Below, in pieces: positions 1-6,876 of a DNA stretch of 10,388 bases. Origin of the DNA: Bacteroidales bacterium UBA4230 (GTDB lineage Bacteria; Bacteroidota; Bacteroidia; Bacteroidales; UBA932); contig DGXO01000010.1 in the NCBI GenBank assembly GCA_002395605.1, positions 1-10,388 of the forward strand, written 5' to 3'. Within the stretch, counting starts at the first letter, position 1. Each line of letters opens with the position of its first letter. Made by a program: the position numbers and the translations under genes. The notes beneath the pieces are model-generated. The model did not search any database. It worked only from the letters and a program-made list of their open reading frames with translations, and was not told where the DNA came from.

Positions 1-1
1 G

Positions 2-1447
2 ATAGCGGTATTCGCCCTCTTCCTCAGGGCCAACTTCGGCCTAAGCGCAGGTACCGCAGGCACCATCTACTCCTCATTCCTCATGCTGGTGTACTTCTTC
101 CCCCTCATCGGAGGTATCATGGCCGATAAATTCGGCTTCGGGAAAATGGTCACCACCGGCATCATGATCATGTTTGCAGGTTACCTGCTTCTTTCCATTC
201 CCCTTGGAAGCGGCACCGTAGCCCTTGTGGCCATGCTGGCGGCCCTTCTCCTGATTGGCTTCGGCACGGGTCTTTTCAAAGGCAACCTCCAGGTTATGGT
301 TGGAGACCTCTACAACGACCCCCAGTACGCCGCAAAGCGCGACTCCGGCTTCTCCCTCTTCTATATGGCCATCAATATCGGCGCCCTGTTTGCCCCTACC
401 GCGGCCATCAAGATCAGGGAATGGGCCATGACCCTTGGCTTTGACGGAAACGCCGCCTACCACTTCTCTTTTGCAGTGGCATGCGTGTCCCTCATCGTTT
501 CTATCGCCATCTACTATGCATTCCGCAGCTGGTTCAAGCACGTTGAAGGCGGCCATGCCAAAGGAGAGAAGGCCCAGGTTGTGGACACCCTCACTCCGGA
601 GCAGACCAAAAAACGCATGGTGGCCCTGTTCCTGGTGTTTGCAGTTGTGATTTTCTTCTGGATGAGCTTCCACCAGAACGGCCTCACCCTCACTTATTTT
701 GCCGATGAATTCACGGAGCGCAGCGCTTCCGGCATTGCATCCATGCCCTTCAACGTATTCAACCTTGTTGCTGTGATTGCAATTGTGTACGCCCTGTTCT
801 CCATCTTTGACAAGGAGGCGTCACAGAAGGGAAAATGGATTGGAGTTGGCGTAGTTGCACTTGCATGCGCATACCTTGTGTGGCAGTACACCCGCCTCAG
901 CGGCAGCATTGAGATCAGCGCCCCTATCTTCCAGCACTTCAACCCGTTCTATGTGGTAGCCCTAACACCTGTCTCCATGGCCATTTTCGGCGCCCTGGCG
1001 GCAAAGGGCAAGGAGCCTTCGGCACCCCGCAAGATCGCATACGGAATGCTGGTTGCGGCCGTGGCCTTCGGCCTAATGGCATTTGCATCCATCGGCCTCA
1101 ATACTCCCGCCTATCAGGCAACTGTACGCGGCGGCGTTGAAGAGACCCTGGTTTCCCCCTATTGGCTTATCAGCGTATACCTTATCCTCACCTTCGGAGA
1201 GCTTCTCCTGAGCCCCATGGGCATCTCCTTCGTCTCAAAGGTTGCCCCTCCCAAGTACAAGGGTATGATGATGGGTATGTGGTTTGTTGCCACCGCCCTT
1301 GGCAACTTCCTTGTACAGGTTGGCGGTCACCTCTGGGGTCCCCTTCCCCTGTGGGTTGTCTGGAGCGTATTCCTTGGAGTATGCGTAATCTCCGCCATCT
1401 TCATGTTTGCCATGATGAAGAAACTGGAGGGGGCAACCGCTGACTAG
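2..1447 (+). CDS. POT/PTR2-family peptide:H+ symporter, 5' truncated
   Basis: This is an inner-membrane proton-coupled di/tripeptide importer of the major facilitator superfamily (POT/PTR2 family). The frame is open from the first bases of the window to a TAG stop, giving 481 visible residues. The true start lies upstream, so the TM1 segment with the family's ExxER motif is missing. Visible landmarks, numbered from base 2, are the TM2-TM3 loop GGIMADKFGFGK (about 37-48) and the PTR2 signature FSLFYMAINIG (117-127). Later come a TM7-type stretch FFWMSFHQNG and the C-terminal segment ELLLSPMGISFVSKVAPPKYKG, both typical of Bacteroidetes members as I remember them. Many hydrophobic helices are evident throughout. 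The next gene starts about 100 bases downstream on the same strand, and that gap holds a palindromic repeat rather than a classical terminator. Substrate specificity cannot be read from the sequence. Confidence 0.93.
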   Translation: MAVFALFLRANFGLSAGTAGTIYSSFLMLVYFFPLIGGIMADKFGFGKMVTTGIMIMFAGYLLLSIPLGSGTVALVAMLAALLLIGFGTGLFKGNLQVMVGDLYNDPQYAAKRDSGFSLFYMAINIGALFAPTAAIKIREWAMTLGFDGNAAYHFSFAVACVSLIVSIAIYYAFRSWFKHVEGGHAKGEKAQVVDTLTPEQTKKRMVALFLVFAVVIFFWMSFHQNGLTLTYFADEFTERSASGIASMPFNVFNLVAVIAIVYALFSIFDKEASQKGKWIGVGVVALACAYLVWQYTRLSGSIEISAPIFQHFNPFYVVALTPVSMAIFGALAAKGKEPSAPRKIAYGMLVAAVAFGLMAFASIGLNTPAYQATVRGGVEETLVSPYWLISVYLILTFGELLLSPMGISFVSKVAPPKYKGMMMGMWFVATALGNFLVQVGGHLWGPLPLWVVWSVFLGVCVISAIFMFAMMKKLEGATAD

Positions 1448-1466
1448 CCCACGCACATAAAGCCCT

Positions 1467-1529
1467 TGAGGGGGCTCTGCCCCCTATTATCCCCCGCGGC
1501 CTCCGGCCGGCCAATCTGCAGATTGGCTT
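1467..1529 (+). repeat. Palindromic repeat element, copy 1 (three tandem hairpins)
   Basis: This is a 63-base element also found at 5777-5839 in the same orientation. Bases 1467-1512 are identical to 5777-5822. It holds three inverted repeats. The first is AGGGGGC-TCT-GCCCCCT (1469-1485). The second is CGGCC-TCC-GGCCG (1497-1509). The third is a perfect 18-base palindrome, GCCAATCTGCAGATTGGC (1510-1527), that can fold as a 7-bp stem with a TGCA loop. It sits 19 bases after the transporter stop and ends just before the kinase gene. It fills most of the roughly 100-base gap between them. No T-tract follows, so it is not a standard intrinsic terminator, although the RNA structure could attenuate read-through. 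The frame that enters the kinase gene is open through the whole element. Confidence 0.9.
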
Positions 1530-1548
1530 GGGAATCAAAAAAGAATCC

Positions 1549-2238
1549 ATGCCAAGGATGTACATAATATCAGGCCCAAACGGCTCCGGGAAAACAACTG
1601 CTTCCTACAGCATCCTCCCGGAGCTTTTGGACTGCAGCGAATTTGTGAACTCAGATGAGTTTGCAAAGCACCTGTCGCCGTTTGCGCCTGAAGGAGCGTA
1701 CGTTACGGCAAGCCGCCTCATGCTGAAGAAGGTCCAGTACCTCTTTGACCGTCGTGAAGACTTTTGCATAGAGACCACCCTGGCCACTAGGGCGCTTATA
1801 AAAATAACCCGCAAGGCCCAGGAACTGGGATACTATGTGACCGTGCTCTACCTTTGGCTTGAGAGCCCGGACCTTGCGGTGGAGAGGGTGGCGGCAAGGG
1901 TAAAGGCCGGCGGCCACGACGTCCCGGAAGAAACCATCCGCAGGCGCTACCGCATGGGCATCTACTACCTTTTCAACAGTTACATGCAAACCTGCGACAA
2001 GTGGATCCTGGCCGACAATTCCCATCCGCCGTTTTCTATCATTGCCGAAGGCAGCAAAAAGGGGTTCGCCATTCGCGACATGGAAAAATACCGGAAAGTG
2101 AAGGAAATAATTACCGGCAATCCGGTGTCCGAGGAACACCATTTCAACCCCGCAGAATTCATAGTGAAGGAAATCTCCTCCAAGGCCCCGCTGGCCCACG
2201 ACGGAGTTCCCTATACGGAAAATGAGGATCATAAATGA
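1549..2238 (+). CDS. Zeta-toxin-like P-loop kinase (COG4185-type)
   Basis: A cytoplasmic P-loop NTPase of 229 residues resembling the zeta-toxin/predicted ABC-type ATPase family. Zeta toxins phosphorylate UDP-N-acetylglucosamine and so poison cell-wall synthesis, but many chromosomal relatives have no tested role. Visible motifs are Walker A GPNGSGKT (9-16), VNSDEF with the likely catalytic-base aspartate D36, ETTLATR (75-81) in the position of the zeta substrate-binding segment, and the arginine-rich RRRYRMG (131-137) expected to contact ATP phosphates. ATG 1549 was chosen because the P-loop strand follows at once; ATG 1558 is also possible, and TTG 1528 would begin inside the repeat. The gene overlaps tldD by ATGA (2235-2238), implying translational coupling. 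No epsilon- or PezA-like antitoxin gene is visible next to it. The C-terminal tail after about residue 185 is not recognised. Family is fairly sure; toxin activity is unproven. Confidence 0.82.
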   Translation: MPRMYIISGPNGSGKTTASYSILPELLDCSEFVNSDEFAKHLSPFAPEGAYVTASRLMLKKVQYLFDRREDFCIETTLATRALIKITRKAQELGYYVTVLYLWLESPDLAVERVAARVKAGGHDVPEETIRRRYRMGIYYLFNSYMQTCDKWILADNSHPPFSIIAEGSKKGFAIRDMEKYRKVKEIITGNPVSEEHHFNPAEFIVKEISSKAPLAHDGVPYTENEDHK

Positions 2239-3671
2239 TTCAAAGCAAGAACTATTACCTAGACACATTCCGGGTTAGCCTTCCCATGCTGGATGCCATT
2301 GTGGCCGAAGGTCTTTCCCGCGGAGGAAGCTACGCGGACCTCTATTTTGAGAATACAAGCTACGGCTCCCTGCTTCTCCGTGACGGCGCCGTAACTTCCG
2401 GAGGCAGCCACATAGACTTCGGCGTAGGAGTGCGTGTCCTTGCCGGAGAAAAAACCGGCTACGCATACTCCGAAAGCACCCTGCAGGCCGACATAATGGC
2501 CTGCGCCCGTGCCGCCGCCCAGATTGCCGACGGCCCCGTGGAGGTGAACCCATACGGAACCCGCAACCCCAGCCGCGGAGAGCCAAATCCTTCCGCAGAC
2601 CGTTATCCCGTGAAAAATAACTGGCGGGAGATGCCAATGGACGGCTTCCTCCCCTTCCTGCAAGCCTTGGACAAAGACGTCCGCAGCCGCGACACCCGCA
2701 TCCGCAAGGTGATAGTGAACCTGGCGTTCTCCGTCAGCGACATCCTCATGTACAATTCGGCCCGGGAACTGAAATACGAGACCAGGCCCATGGGCAGCAT
2801 CTCCATTAGCGCGGTCTTTGAGCAAAACGGCGTAATGGAGAACAAATCCGTCTCCCGGAGTTTCCGCTGCGGCGCCGAAATGCTCACCCCCTCCCTTGCA
2901 AAGGAGCTGGCCGAAGAAGCCGTGAAAGGGATTGACGCCCGCTTTGATGCCCGCCGTTCCGAAGGCGGCCGCATGAGCGTTGTGATGGGTGCCGGAGCCT
3001 CCGGAATCCTCCTCCACGAGGCCATGGGACATGCCTTTGAGGCCGATTTCAACCGCAAGGGCACATCCATCTTTGCCGGAAAGATGGGACAGAAAATCTG
3101 CCCTGCCGGCATAAACATAATTGACGACGGCACCATTGCCGGCAACCGCGGCGCAATCAACTTTGACGACGAAGGCATCCCCGGACAGAAGACATATATG
3201 GTGGAGGACGGCGTCCTCACCTCCTACCTCCACGACCGCATTTCGGCCGCCCACTACGGCGTAAAACCCACCGGAAACGGCCGCCGCGAATCCTTCCGCT
3301 ACGCTCCCCTCCCAAGGATGAGGGCAACCTACATGGAAAGCGGCACGGCAAAGGCCCAGGACCTCATAGCAGAGGTATCCAAAGGCATTTTTGTAGATGA
3401 ATTCTCAAACGGACAGGTGCAGATTGGTGAAGGAGACTTCACGTTCTACGTAAAGTCCGGTTACCTGATAGAAAACGGGCGCCTTACAATGCCCGTCAAG
3501 GACATCAACATCATAGGGAACGGCCCGGAAGCCCTTGCCGACATCCGCGGCGTGGCCGACGACCTTGAAATAGACCCCGGCGCCTGGACCTGCGGCAAAG
3601 AGCAGTCCGTGCCGGTGAGCTGCGGCATCCCCACGGTACTTATAGGCAATCTTACAGTAGGAGGTCAGTGA
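2235..3671 (+). CDS. tldD: TldD family zinc metalloprotease
   Basis: This is the catalytic subunit of the TldD/TldE (PmbA) peptidase, a cytoplasmic heterodimer that cleaves unfolded peptides. In E. coli it degrades the CcdA antitoxin and matures microcin B17. The 478 residues match the usual TldD length of about 480. The zinc motif HEAMGH (HExxxH) is intact at residues 261-266. The C-terminal cysteine that supplies the further ligand is present in CGKEQSVPVSCG (C453), followed by the family ending PTVLIGNLTVGG. No signal peptide is seen. The start ATG overlaps the kinase stop, and the stop TGA overlaps the tldE start, so it lies in the middle of a coupled operon. The adjacent tldE supplies the partner subunit, so a functional complex can be expected. 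Nothing appears truncated. Confidence 0.95.
   Translation: MIQSKNYYLDTFRVSLPMLDAIVAEGLSRGGSYADLYFENTSYGSLLLRDGAVTSGGSHIDFGVGVRVLAGEKTGYAYSESTLQADIMACARAAAQIADGPVEVNPYGTRNPSRGEPNPSADRYPVKNNWREMPMDGFLPFLQALDKDVRSRDTRIRKVIVNLAFSVSDILMYNSARELKYETRPMGSISISAVFEQNGVMENKSVSRSFRCGAEMLTPSLAKELAEEAVKGIDARFDARRSEGGRMSVVMGAGASGILLHEAMGHAFEADFNRKGTSIFAGKMGQKICPAGINIIDDGTIAGNRGAINFDDEGIPGQKTYMVEDGVLTSYLHDRISAAHYGVKPTGNGRRESFRYAPLPRMRATYMESGTAKAQDLIAEVSKGIFVDEFSNGQVQIGEGDFTFYVKSGYLIENGRLTMPVKDINIIGNGPEALADIRGVADDLEIDPGAWTCGKEQSVPVSCGIPTVLIGNLTVGGQ
3659..3665 (+). promoter_or_regulatory. Shine-Dalgarno-like AGGAGGT before tldE
   Basis: AGGAGGT lies 5 bases before ATG 3671 and inside the last codons of tldD. 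It is a near-perfect anti-16S match, unusual here because Bacteroidetes rarely rely on such sites and the other starts in the window lack one. It favours ATG 3671 over GTG 3668. The bases also encode Val-Gly-Gly, part of the conserved TldD C-terminus, so the match could be a by-product of coding. Confidence 0.4.
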
Positions 3672-4999
3672 TGGATATAAAGGAGTTGAATAAAACGCTT
3701 CAATTTGCCCTGGATGAGGGCGCGCAGCAGGTGCGTCTCACCTATAGCAAATCCGTGATGAACCTGATAGGAATCCTGAACGGAGAGGTGGACAAAACCG
3801 CCTATGCCCTGGACCAGAGCCTGCAGCTGCAACTGTTTGTAGACGGAAGGTTCGGCACATTCTCATCCAACAGGCTGGAAGAGAAAGAGCTGCAGGCATT
3901 TATCCGCAGCTCAATAGACACAGTCCGCATGCTGGAGCCGGACGAATTCCGCTGCCTTCCCGCCCCTGAGCGCCTTGTCAAAGACGCCGTCACGGGAAAG
4001 GAGCTTGGCCTCTATGACCCTGCCTATGAGACGCTTACGTCGGAAATGAGAAGGAAAATGGCGCTGGAATCGTGCTTCTGGCCCAGGAAGAGCGAGGCCG
4101 AAAACGGCTTTACCCTCATTGCCGAAGAAGGAGAGTACTCCGACAGCCTCTTTGACAGCATAACCATTGACAGCCAGGGCCTTTTTGCCCGCCACACGGA
4201 AAGTTCCTTCGAGATTGGATATGAAGCAACAGTGGAAGACGCCCATGGGAACCATTACTCCAATTTCTGGTGGGACGCGGCTCCACTTCTCAAAGACCTC
4301 AATATTGACAGCTGTGCCCGCACGGCCTGCGAAAGGGCAGCCGCTGCGCTTTTCCCCGTAGACACGGATAGTTGCCGCACCAACCTCATAGTGGATTCCG
4401 AATGCGCCGGGAAGCTGGTCACTCCCCTTCTGAACGCCCTCGGCGGCTTTGCCATCCAGCAGAAAAATTCCTTCCTTGAAGGAAAACTGGGGCAGAAACT
4501 GTTCCCTGAATTCCTGAACATTACGGACCTTCCTCGCGTTGCCGGAGAAACCGGCTGCCGCCTCTTTGACAGCGAAGGCGTAGCCACAAAGGACCTTCCT
4601 ATCATAGAAAACGGCGTTGTAAAGACTTATTTCATAAACACTTATATCGGCCGAAAGATGGGCGTGGAGCCCACCATAGAAGACGCCACCAGGGTAAAGC
4701 TGATGCCGGTCGGGGGCTATAAGACACAGGAAGAGCTCCTCAAGGGAATCGGGGATGGAATCCTTGTCACCGGCTTCAACGGAGGCAACTCAAATGCCGC
4801 CACCGGAAACTTCTCCTACGGCATCGAGGGCTTCCTCATCCGCGGCGGAAAGAAGGTTCATCCCGTGAGGGAAATGCTCATAACGGGTAATTTCATCTCC
4901 CTTTGGAACAGCCTCATTGCAACCGCCGATGACGCCCGCCCCTGCATGTCCAAACTAATCCCCACCCTTGCCTTCAAAGACGTTTCCTTCAGTGCTTAA
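3671..4999 (+). CDS. pmbA: TldE/PmbA, non-catalytic partner of TldD
   Basis: This is the second subunit of the TldD/TldE peptidase. It shares the TldD fold but lacks the HExxxH zinc site, as expected for PmbA/TldE. The equivalent region here reads DSECAGKLVTPLLNALGG. The 442 residues are close to E. coli PmbA (about 450). Family landmarks are NSFLEGKLGQKLFPE in the middle and the C-terminal GGNSNAATGNFSYGIEGF (about 371-388). ATG 3671 shares a base with the tldD stop (TGATG), and a Shine-Dalgarno-like sequence lies just upstream. An alternative GTG at 3668 would add one residue. Stoichiometric co-expression with tldD by coupled translation is likely. The protein should be cytoplasmic, with no signal peptide seen. 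The 3' end overlaps the glycosyltransferase start. Confidence 0.94.
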   Translation: MDIKELNKTLQFALDEGAQQVRLTYSKSVMNLIGILNGEVDKTAYALDQSLQLQLFVDGRFGTFSSNRLEEKELQAFIRSSIDTVRMLEPDEFRCLPAPERLVKDAVTGKELGLYDPAYETLTSEMRRKMALESCFWPRKSEAENGFTLIAEEGEYSDSLFDSITIDSQGLFARHTESSFEIGYEATVEDAHGNHYSNFWWDAAPLLKDLNIDSCARTACERAAAALFPVDTDSCRTNLIVDSECAGKLVTPLLNALGGFAIQQKNSFLEGKLGQKLFPEFLNITDLPRVAGETGCRLFDSEGVATKDLPIIENGVVKTYFINTYIGRKMGVEPTIEDATRVKLMPVGGYKTQEELLKGIGDGILVTGFNGGNSNAATGNFSYGIEGFLIRGGKKVHPVREMLITGNFISLWNSLIATADDARPCMSKLIPTLAFKDVSFSA

Positions 5000-6077
5000 A
5001 ACCGCAGTTGTCATACTGAACTACAACACCAGGAACTACCTCAGGCAGTTCCTGCCGGGGCTCATTGAATCCTGCAAAGGCCTTGACGCAGAGGTCATTG
5101 TGGCCGACAACGCCTCCAGTGACGGTTCGGCCCAAATGATGAAGGCAGAGTTCCCGGAGGTGCGGCTCATAACGCTTACTGAGAACTTCGGCTTCACAGG
5201 GGGCTACAACAAGGCCCTCCGGCAGGTTGAAGCAGAGTACTACGTCCTTATAAACTCAGACGTGGAGGTGCCGTCTCACTGGCTAAAAGCGCTCCAGGAC
5301 TGGATGGACACCCATCCGGAGTGCGGCGCCTGCGGCCCCAAGTTCCTCTCTTTCAAGGAGCGCGACACCTTTGAATACGCCGGTGCCGCGGGAGGCCTCA
5401 TAGACAGCTTCGGCTATCCTTTTTGCCGTGGCCGAATTATGCAGAAGCTTGAAAAGGACCACGGCCAGTACGACTCCCCCACGGATGTCCTCTGGTGCTC
5501 CGGCGCATGCCTCATGGTACGCTCTTCCGTGTGGAAGGCCCTTGGAGGCCTGGACGACCGCTTCTTTGCCCACATGGAGGAAATAGACCTTTGCTGGCGC
5601 ATGCAGCTGAGGGGCTGGAAGGTAACGGTTGTCCCGGAGTCCTACGTCTATCACATAGGCGGCGGCACACTTTCCAACGAGTCTCCCTTCAAACTGAGGC
5701 TCAACTTCCGCAACAACCTGCTAACGCTCGAGAATAACCTTCCCGCAACGCTCAAAGCCATCGCACCCACAAAATCTGAGGGGGCTCTGCCCCCTATTAT
5801 CCCCCGCGGCCTCCGGCCGGCCGCCCTGCAGGGCGGCTTTAAGCATTCGGACAGAAAGTATTATCTGAAAGCAAAGAGAATTATTTTTGTACGAATGTTC
5901 TTAGATGGTTGTTCGGCAATAGTCTTTCTTCTTAAAGGCAAGTGGAGTTATGCCAAAGCCGTAGTAGAGGCGCACAGGGAGTACCGTAAAATGAGACGCC
6001 CCGGGGAAATTCTCCCGGAGCGCCATGTTCCAGCCGGCCTGTATAAAGGCTGGATAGTGCCTAAAGGCCTGTTTTAG
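4992..6077 (+). CDS. Family 2 glycosyltransferase (rhamnosyltransferase-like) with in-frame repeat insertion
   Basis: A GT-A fold glycosyltransferase (GT2, WbbL-like), probably acting at the inner membrane face in polysaccharide or lipopolysaccharide synthesis; donor and acceptor are unknown. GTG 4992 is preferred because it gives the usual N-terminus MLKTAVVILNYN; it overlaps tldE by 8 bases. TTG 4968 is the alternative and no ATG is available. Motifs are the nucleotide-binding VIVADNASSDGS, the metal-site region NSDVEV (D90), and HMEEIDLCWR (194-203) with the likely catalytic acidic residues. After NNLP (about 248-251) relatives, as I remember them, pass quickly to the C-terminal RMFLDG-type helix. 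Here about 50 residues separate P251 from R301. Of these, 21 (263-283) are encoded by repeat copy 2. The bases just after the repeat are AT-rich (about 34% GC for 100 bases). The frame stays open to TAG, so the product may be functional with an extra loop. The stop overlaps that of the converging M48 gene. Confidence 0.9.
   Translation: MLKTAVVILNYNTRNYLRQFLPGLIESCKGLDAEVIVADNASSDGSAQMMKAEFPEVRLITLTENFGFTGGYNKALRQVEAEYYVLINSDVEVPSHWLKALQDWMDTHPECGACGPKFLSFKERDTFEYAGAAGGLIDSFGYPFCRGRIMQKLEKDHGQYDSPTDVLWCSGACLMVRSSVWKALGGLDDRFFAHMEEIDLCWRMQLRGWKVTVVPESYVYHIGGGTLSNESPFKLRLNFRNNLLTLENNLPATLKAIAPTKSEGALPPIIPRGLRPAALQGGFKHSDRKYYLKAKRIIFVRMFLDGCSAIVFLLKGKWSYAKAVVEAHREYRKMRRPGEILPERHVPAGLYKGWIVPKGLF
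5777..5839 (+). repeat. Palindromic repeat element, copy 2, inside the glycosyltransferase gene
   Basis: This is a direct copy of the element at 1467-1529, with 57 of 63 bases identical. The first two hairpins are unchanged. The third is GCCGCCCTGCAGGGCGGC (5820-5837), again a perfect 18-base palindrome. It differs from copy 1 at three positions on each arm, so that every pair is preserved. The element is translated in the glycosyltransferase frame as EGALPPIIPRGLRPAALQ followed by GGF, without a stop or frameshift. This resembles protein-coding palindromic elements such as those of Rickettsia, though no relationship is claimed. Confidence 0.9.
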
Positions 6078-6850
6078 GGGCGTTTATAGCCGTCGGCCTC
6101 ACATTTTGCCGAAATATTCTTGATGCGCGTTTCAACATTGGGGTGAGTGGAGAAGAGACTGCTCACCGGGCCGGTCACTGCGCTGCCGGAGACTGTCTGG
6201 AGCTTCTCGAAGGCCTGAACCATGGTCCAGGGATTGCGTTTTGCGGCAACAAGGAAGGAGTAGCTGAATTCATCGGCCTCAGTTTCCTGTTTTTTGGAAT
6301 AGTGGGCCTCAATCATGGCCTGGCCAATTGCGCCAAGCTGGGAATCCGTGAGGGCGGCAACTTTGTCAGAGGTAGATGCCAGGCCCTCGAAGGCGGCGCT
6401 TGTGAGGAGGCTGCGGCGCATCTGCTGATATGTGTGCTCAAGCGCAACATGGCCGATTTCGTGGCCGATGACCGTAAGGAGTTCGTCGTCATTCATGAGG
6501 TCCATGATGCCTGTGTAAACGCGTACGGAGCCGTCTGCGCAGGCAAAGGCGTTTACCTCATTGTTCCTGTATACCTTGTAATTGAGAGGCTGCTCACCGA
6601 TATTGGTGAGTTTCCCAACCAGGTTGCCAAGCCTCTTGGTGTAGGGGTCCGATGCCGGAAGCACCTGGCTCTGAGCGTCCAGCTGGGCGATGTACTGGGC
6701 CACGTAGGCCTGGACGTCGGCCTTAGGAAGGGTAAGGGCCTGGGCGGCATAAGCGCCGCTTTGGAGGAGCCTCTGGGAATTGAGATTCTGGAGCGCGGCG
6801 CAGGAAACCATGAGGGCCGACGCAGCAACAAGGACTAGTAAGCGTTTCAT
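6074..6850 (-). CDS. M48 family metalloprotease, probable lipoprotein
   Basis: This is a zinc endopeptidase of the M48 family (BepA/LoiP/HtpX relatives), probably a periplasm-facing lipoprotein involved in envelope protein quality control. The 258 residues start with a hydrophobic signal MKRLLVLVAASALMVSC. Cys17 is the likely lipidated residue, although the -3 position is Met rather than the preferred Leu. The catalytic motif is HEIGH (130-134). The third zinc ligand is E191 in ETEADEF. The late STHPNVETRI (about 234-243) is typical of the family. In-frame Met codons at 6859 and 6871 exist, but the start at 6850 gives the best signal peptide. No TPR domain follows, unlike BepA. The gene converges on the glycosyltransferase with the two stop codons overlapping (6074-6077), and diverges from trkA across 80 bases. 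Confidence 0.92.
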   Translation of the reverse strand: MKRLLVLVAASALMVSCAALQNLNSQRLLQSGAYAAQALTLPKADVQAYVAQYIAQLDAQSQVLPASDPYTKRLGNLVGKLTNIGEQPLNYKVYRNNEVNAFACADGSVRVYTGIMDLMNDDELLTVIGHEIGHVALEHTYQQMRRSLLTSAAFEGLASTSDKVAALTDSQLGAIGQAMIEAHYSKKQETEADEFSYSFLVAAKRNPWTMVQAFEKLQTVSGSAVTGPVSSLFSTHPNVETRIKNISAKCEADGYKRP

Positions 6851-6868
6851 AATGGTCATGAATTTCCA

Positions 6869-6876
6869 CAAATTTA
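6869..6876 (-). promoter_or_regulatory. Possible -7 element for the M48 gene
   Basis: Read on the minus strand, TAAATTTG fits the Bacteroidetes TAnnTTTG box and lies 18 bases before the M48 start. I found no convincing TTTG-like -33 element at the right distance. In an AT-rich stretch the match may be chance. Confidence 0.25.

Noticed and set aside
1469..1485. The first hairpin of repeat copy 1 as an intrinsic terminator of the transporter gene.
   Set aside because: The stem is GC-rich, but no T-tract follows. The identical sequence occurs inside a coding region in copy 2, where termination would abolish the gene product.
2259..3254. A 331-codon open frame antisense to tldD (and other long antisense frames at 74-673, 1651-2268 and 6143-6838).
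   Set aside because: They are shadows of GC-rich conserved genes on the opposite strand. Their translations show no recognisable domain or plausible start context.
4968..4991. TTG 4968 as the glycosyltransferase start.
   Set aside because: GTG 4992 gives the family-typical N-terminus directly before the first beta strand. The upstream codons are tldE coding sequence.
1467..5839. A CRISPR array or an insertion sequence bounded by the two repeats.
   Set aside because: There are only two copies 4.3 kb apart, with housekeeping-type genes between them. There are no regular spacers, no transposase, and the copies are direct rather than inverted.
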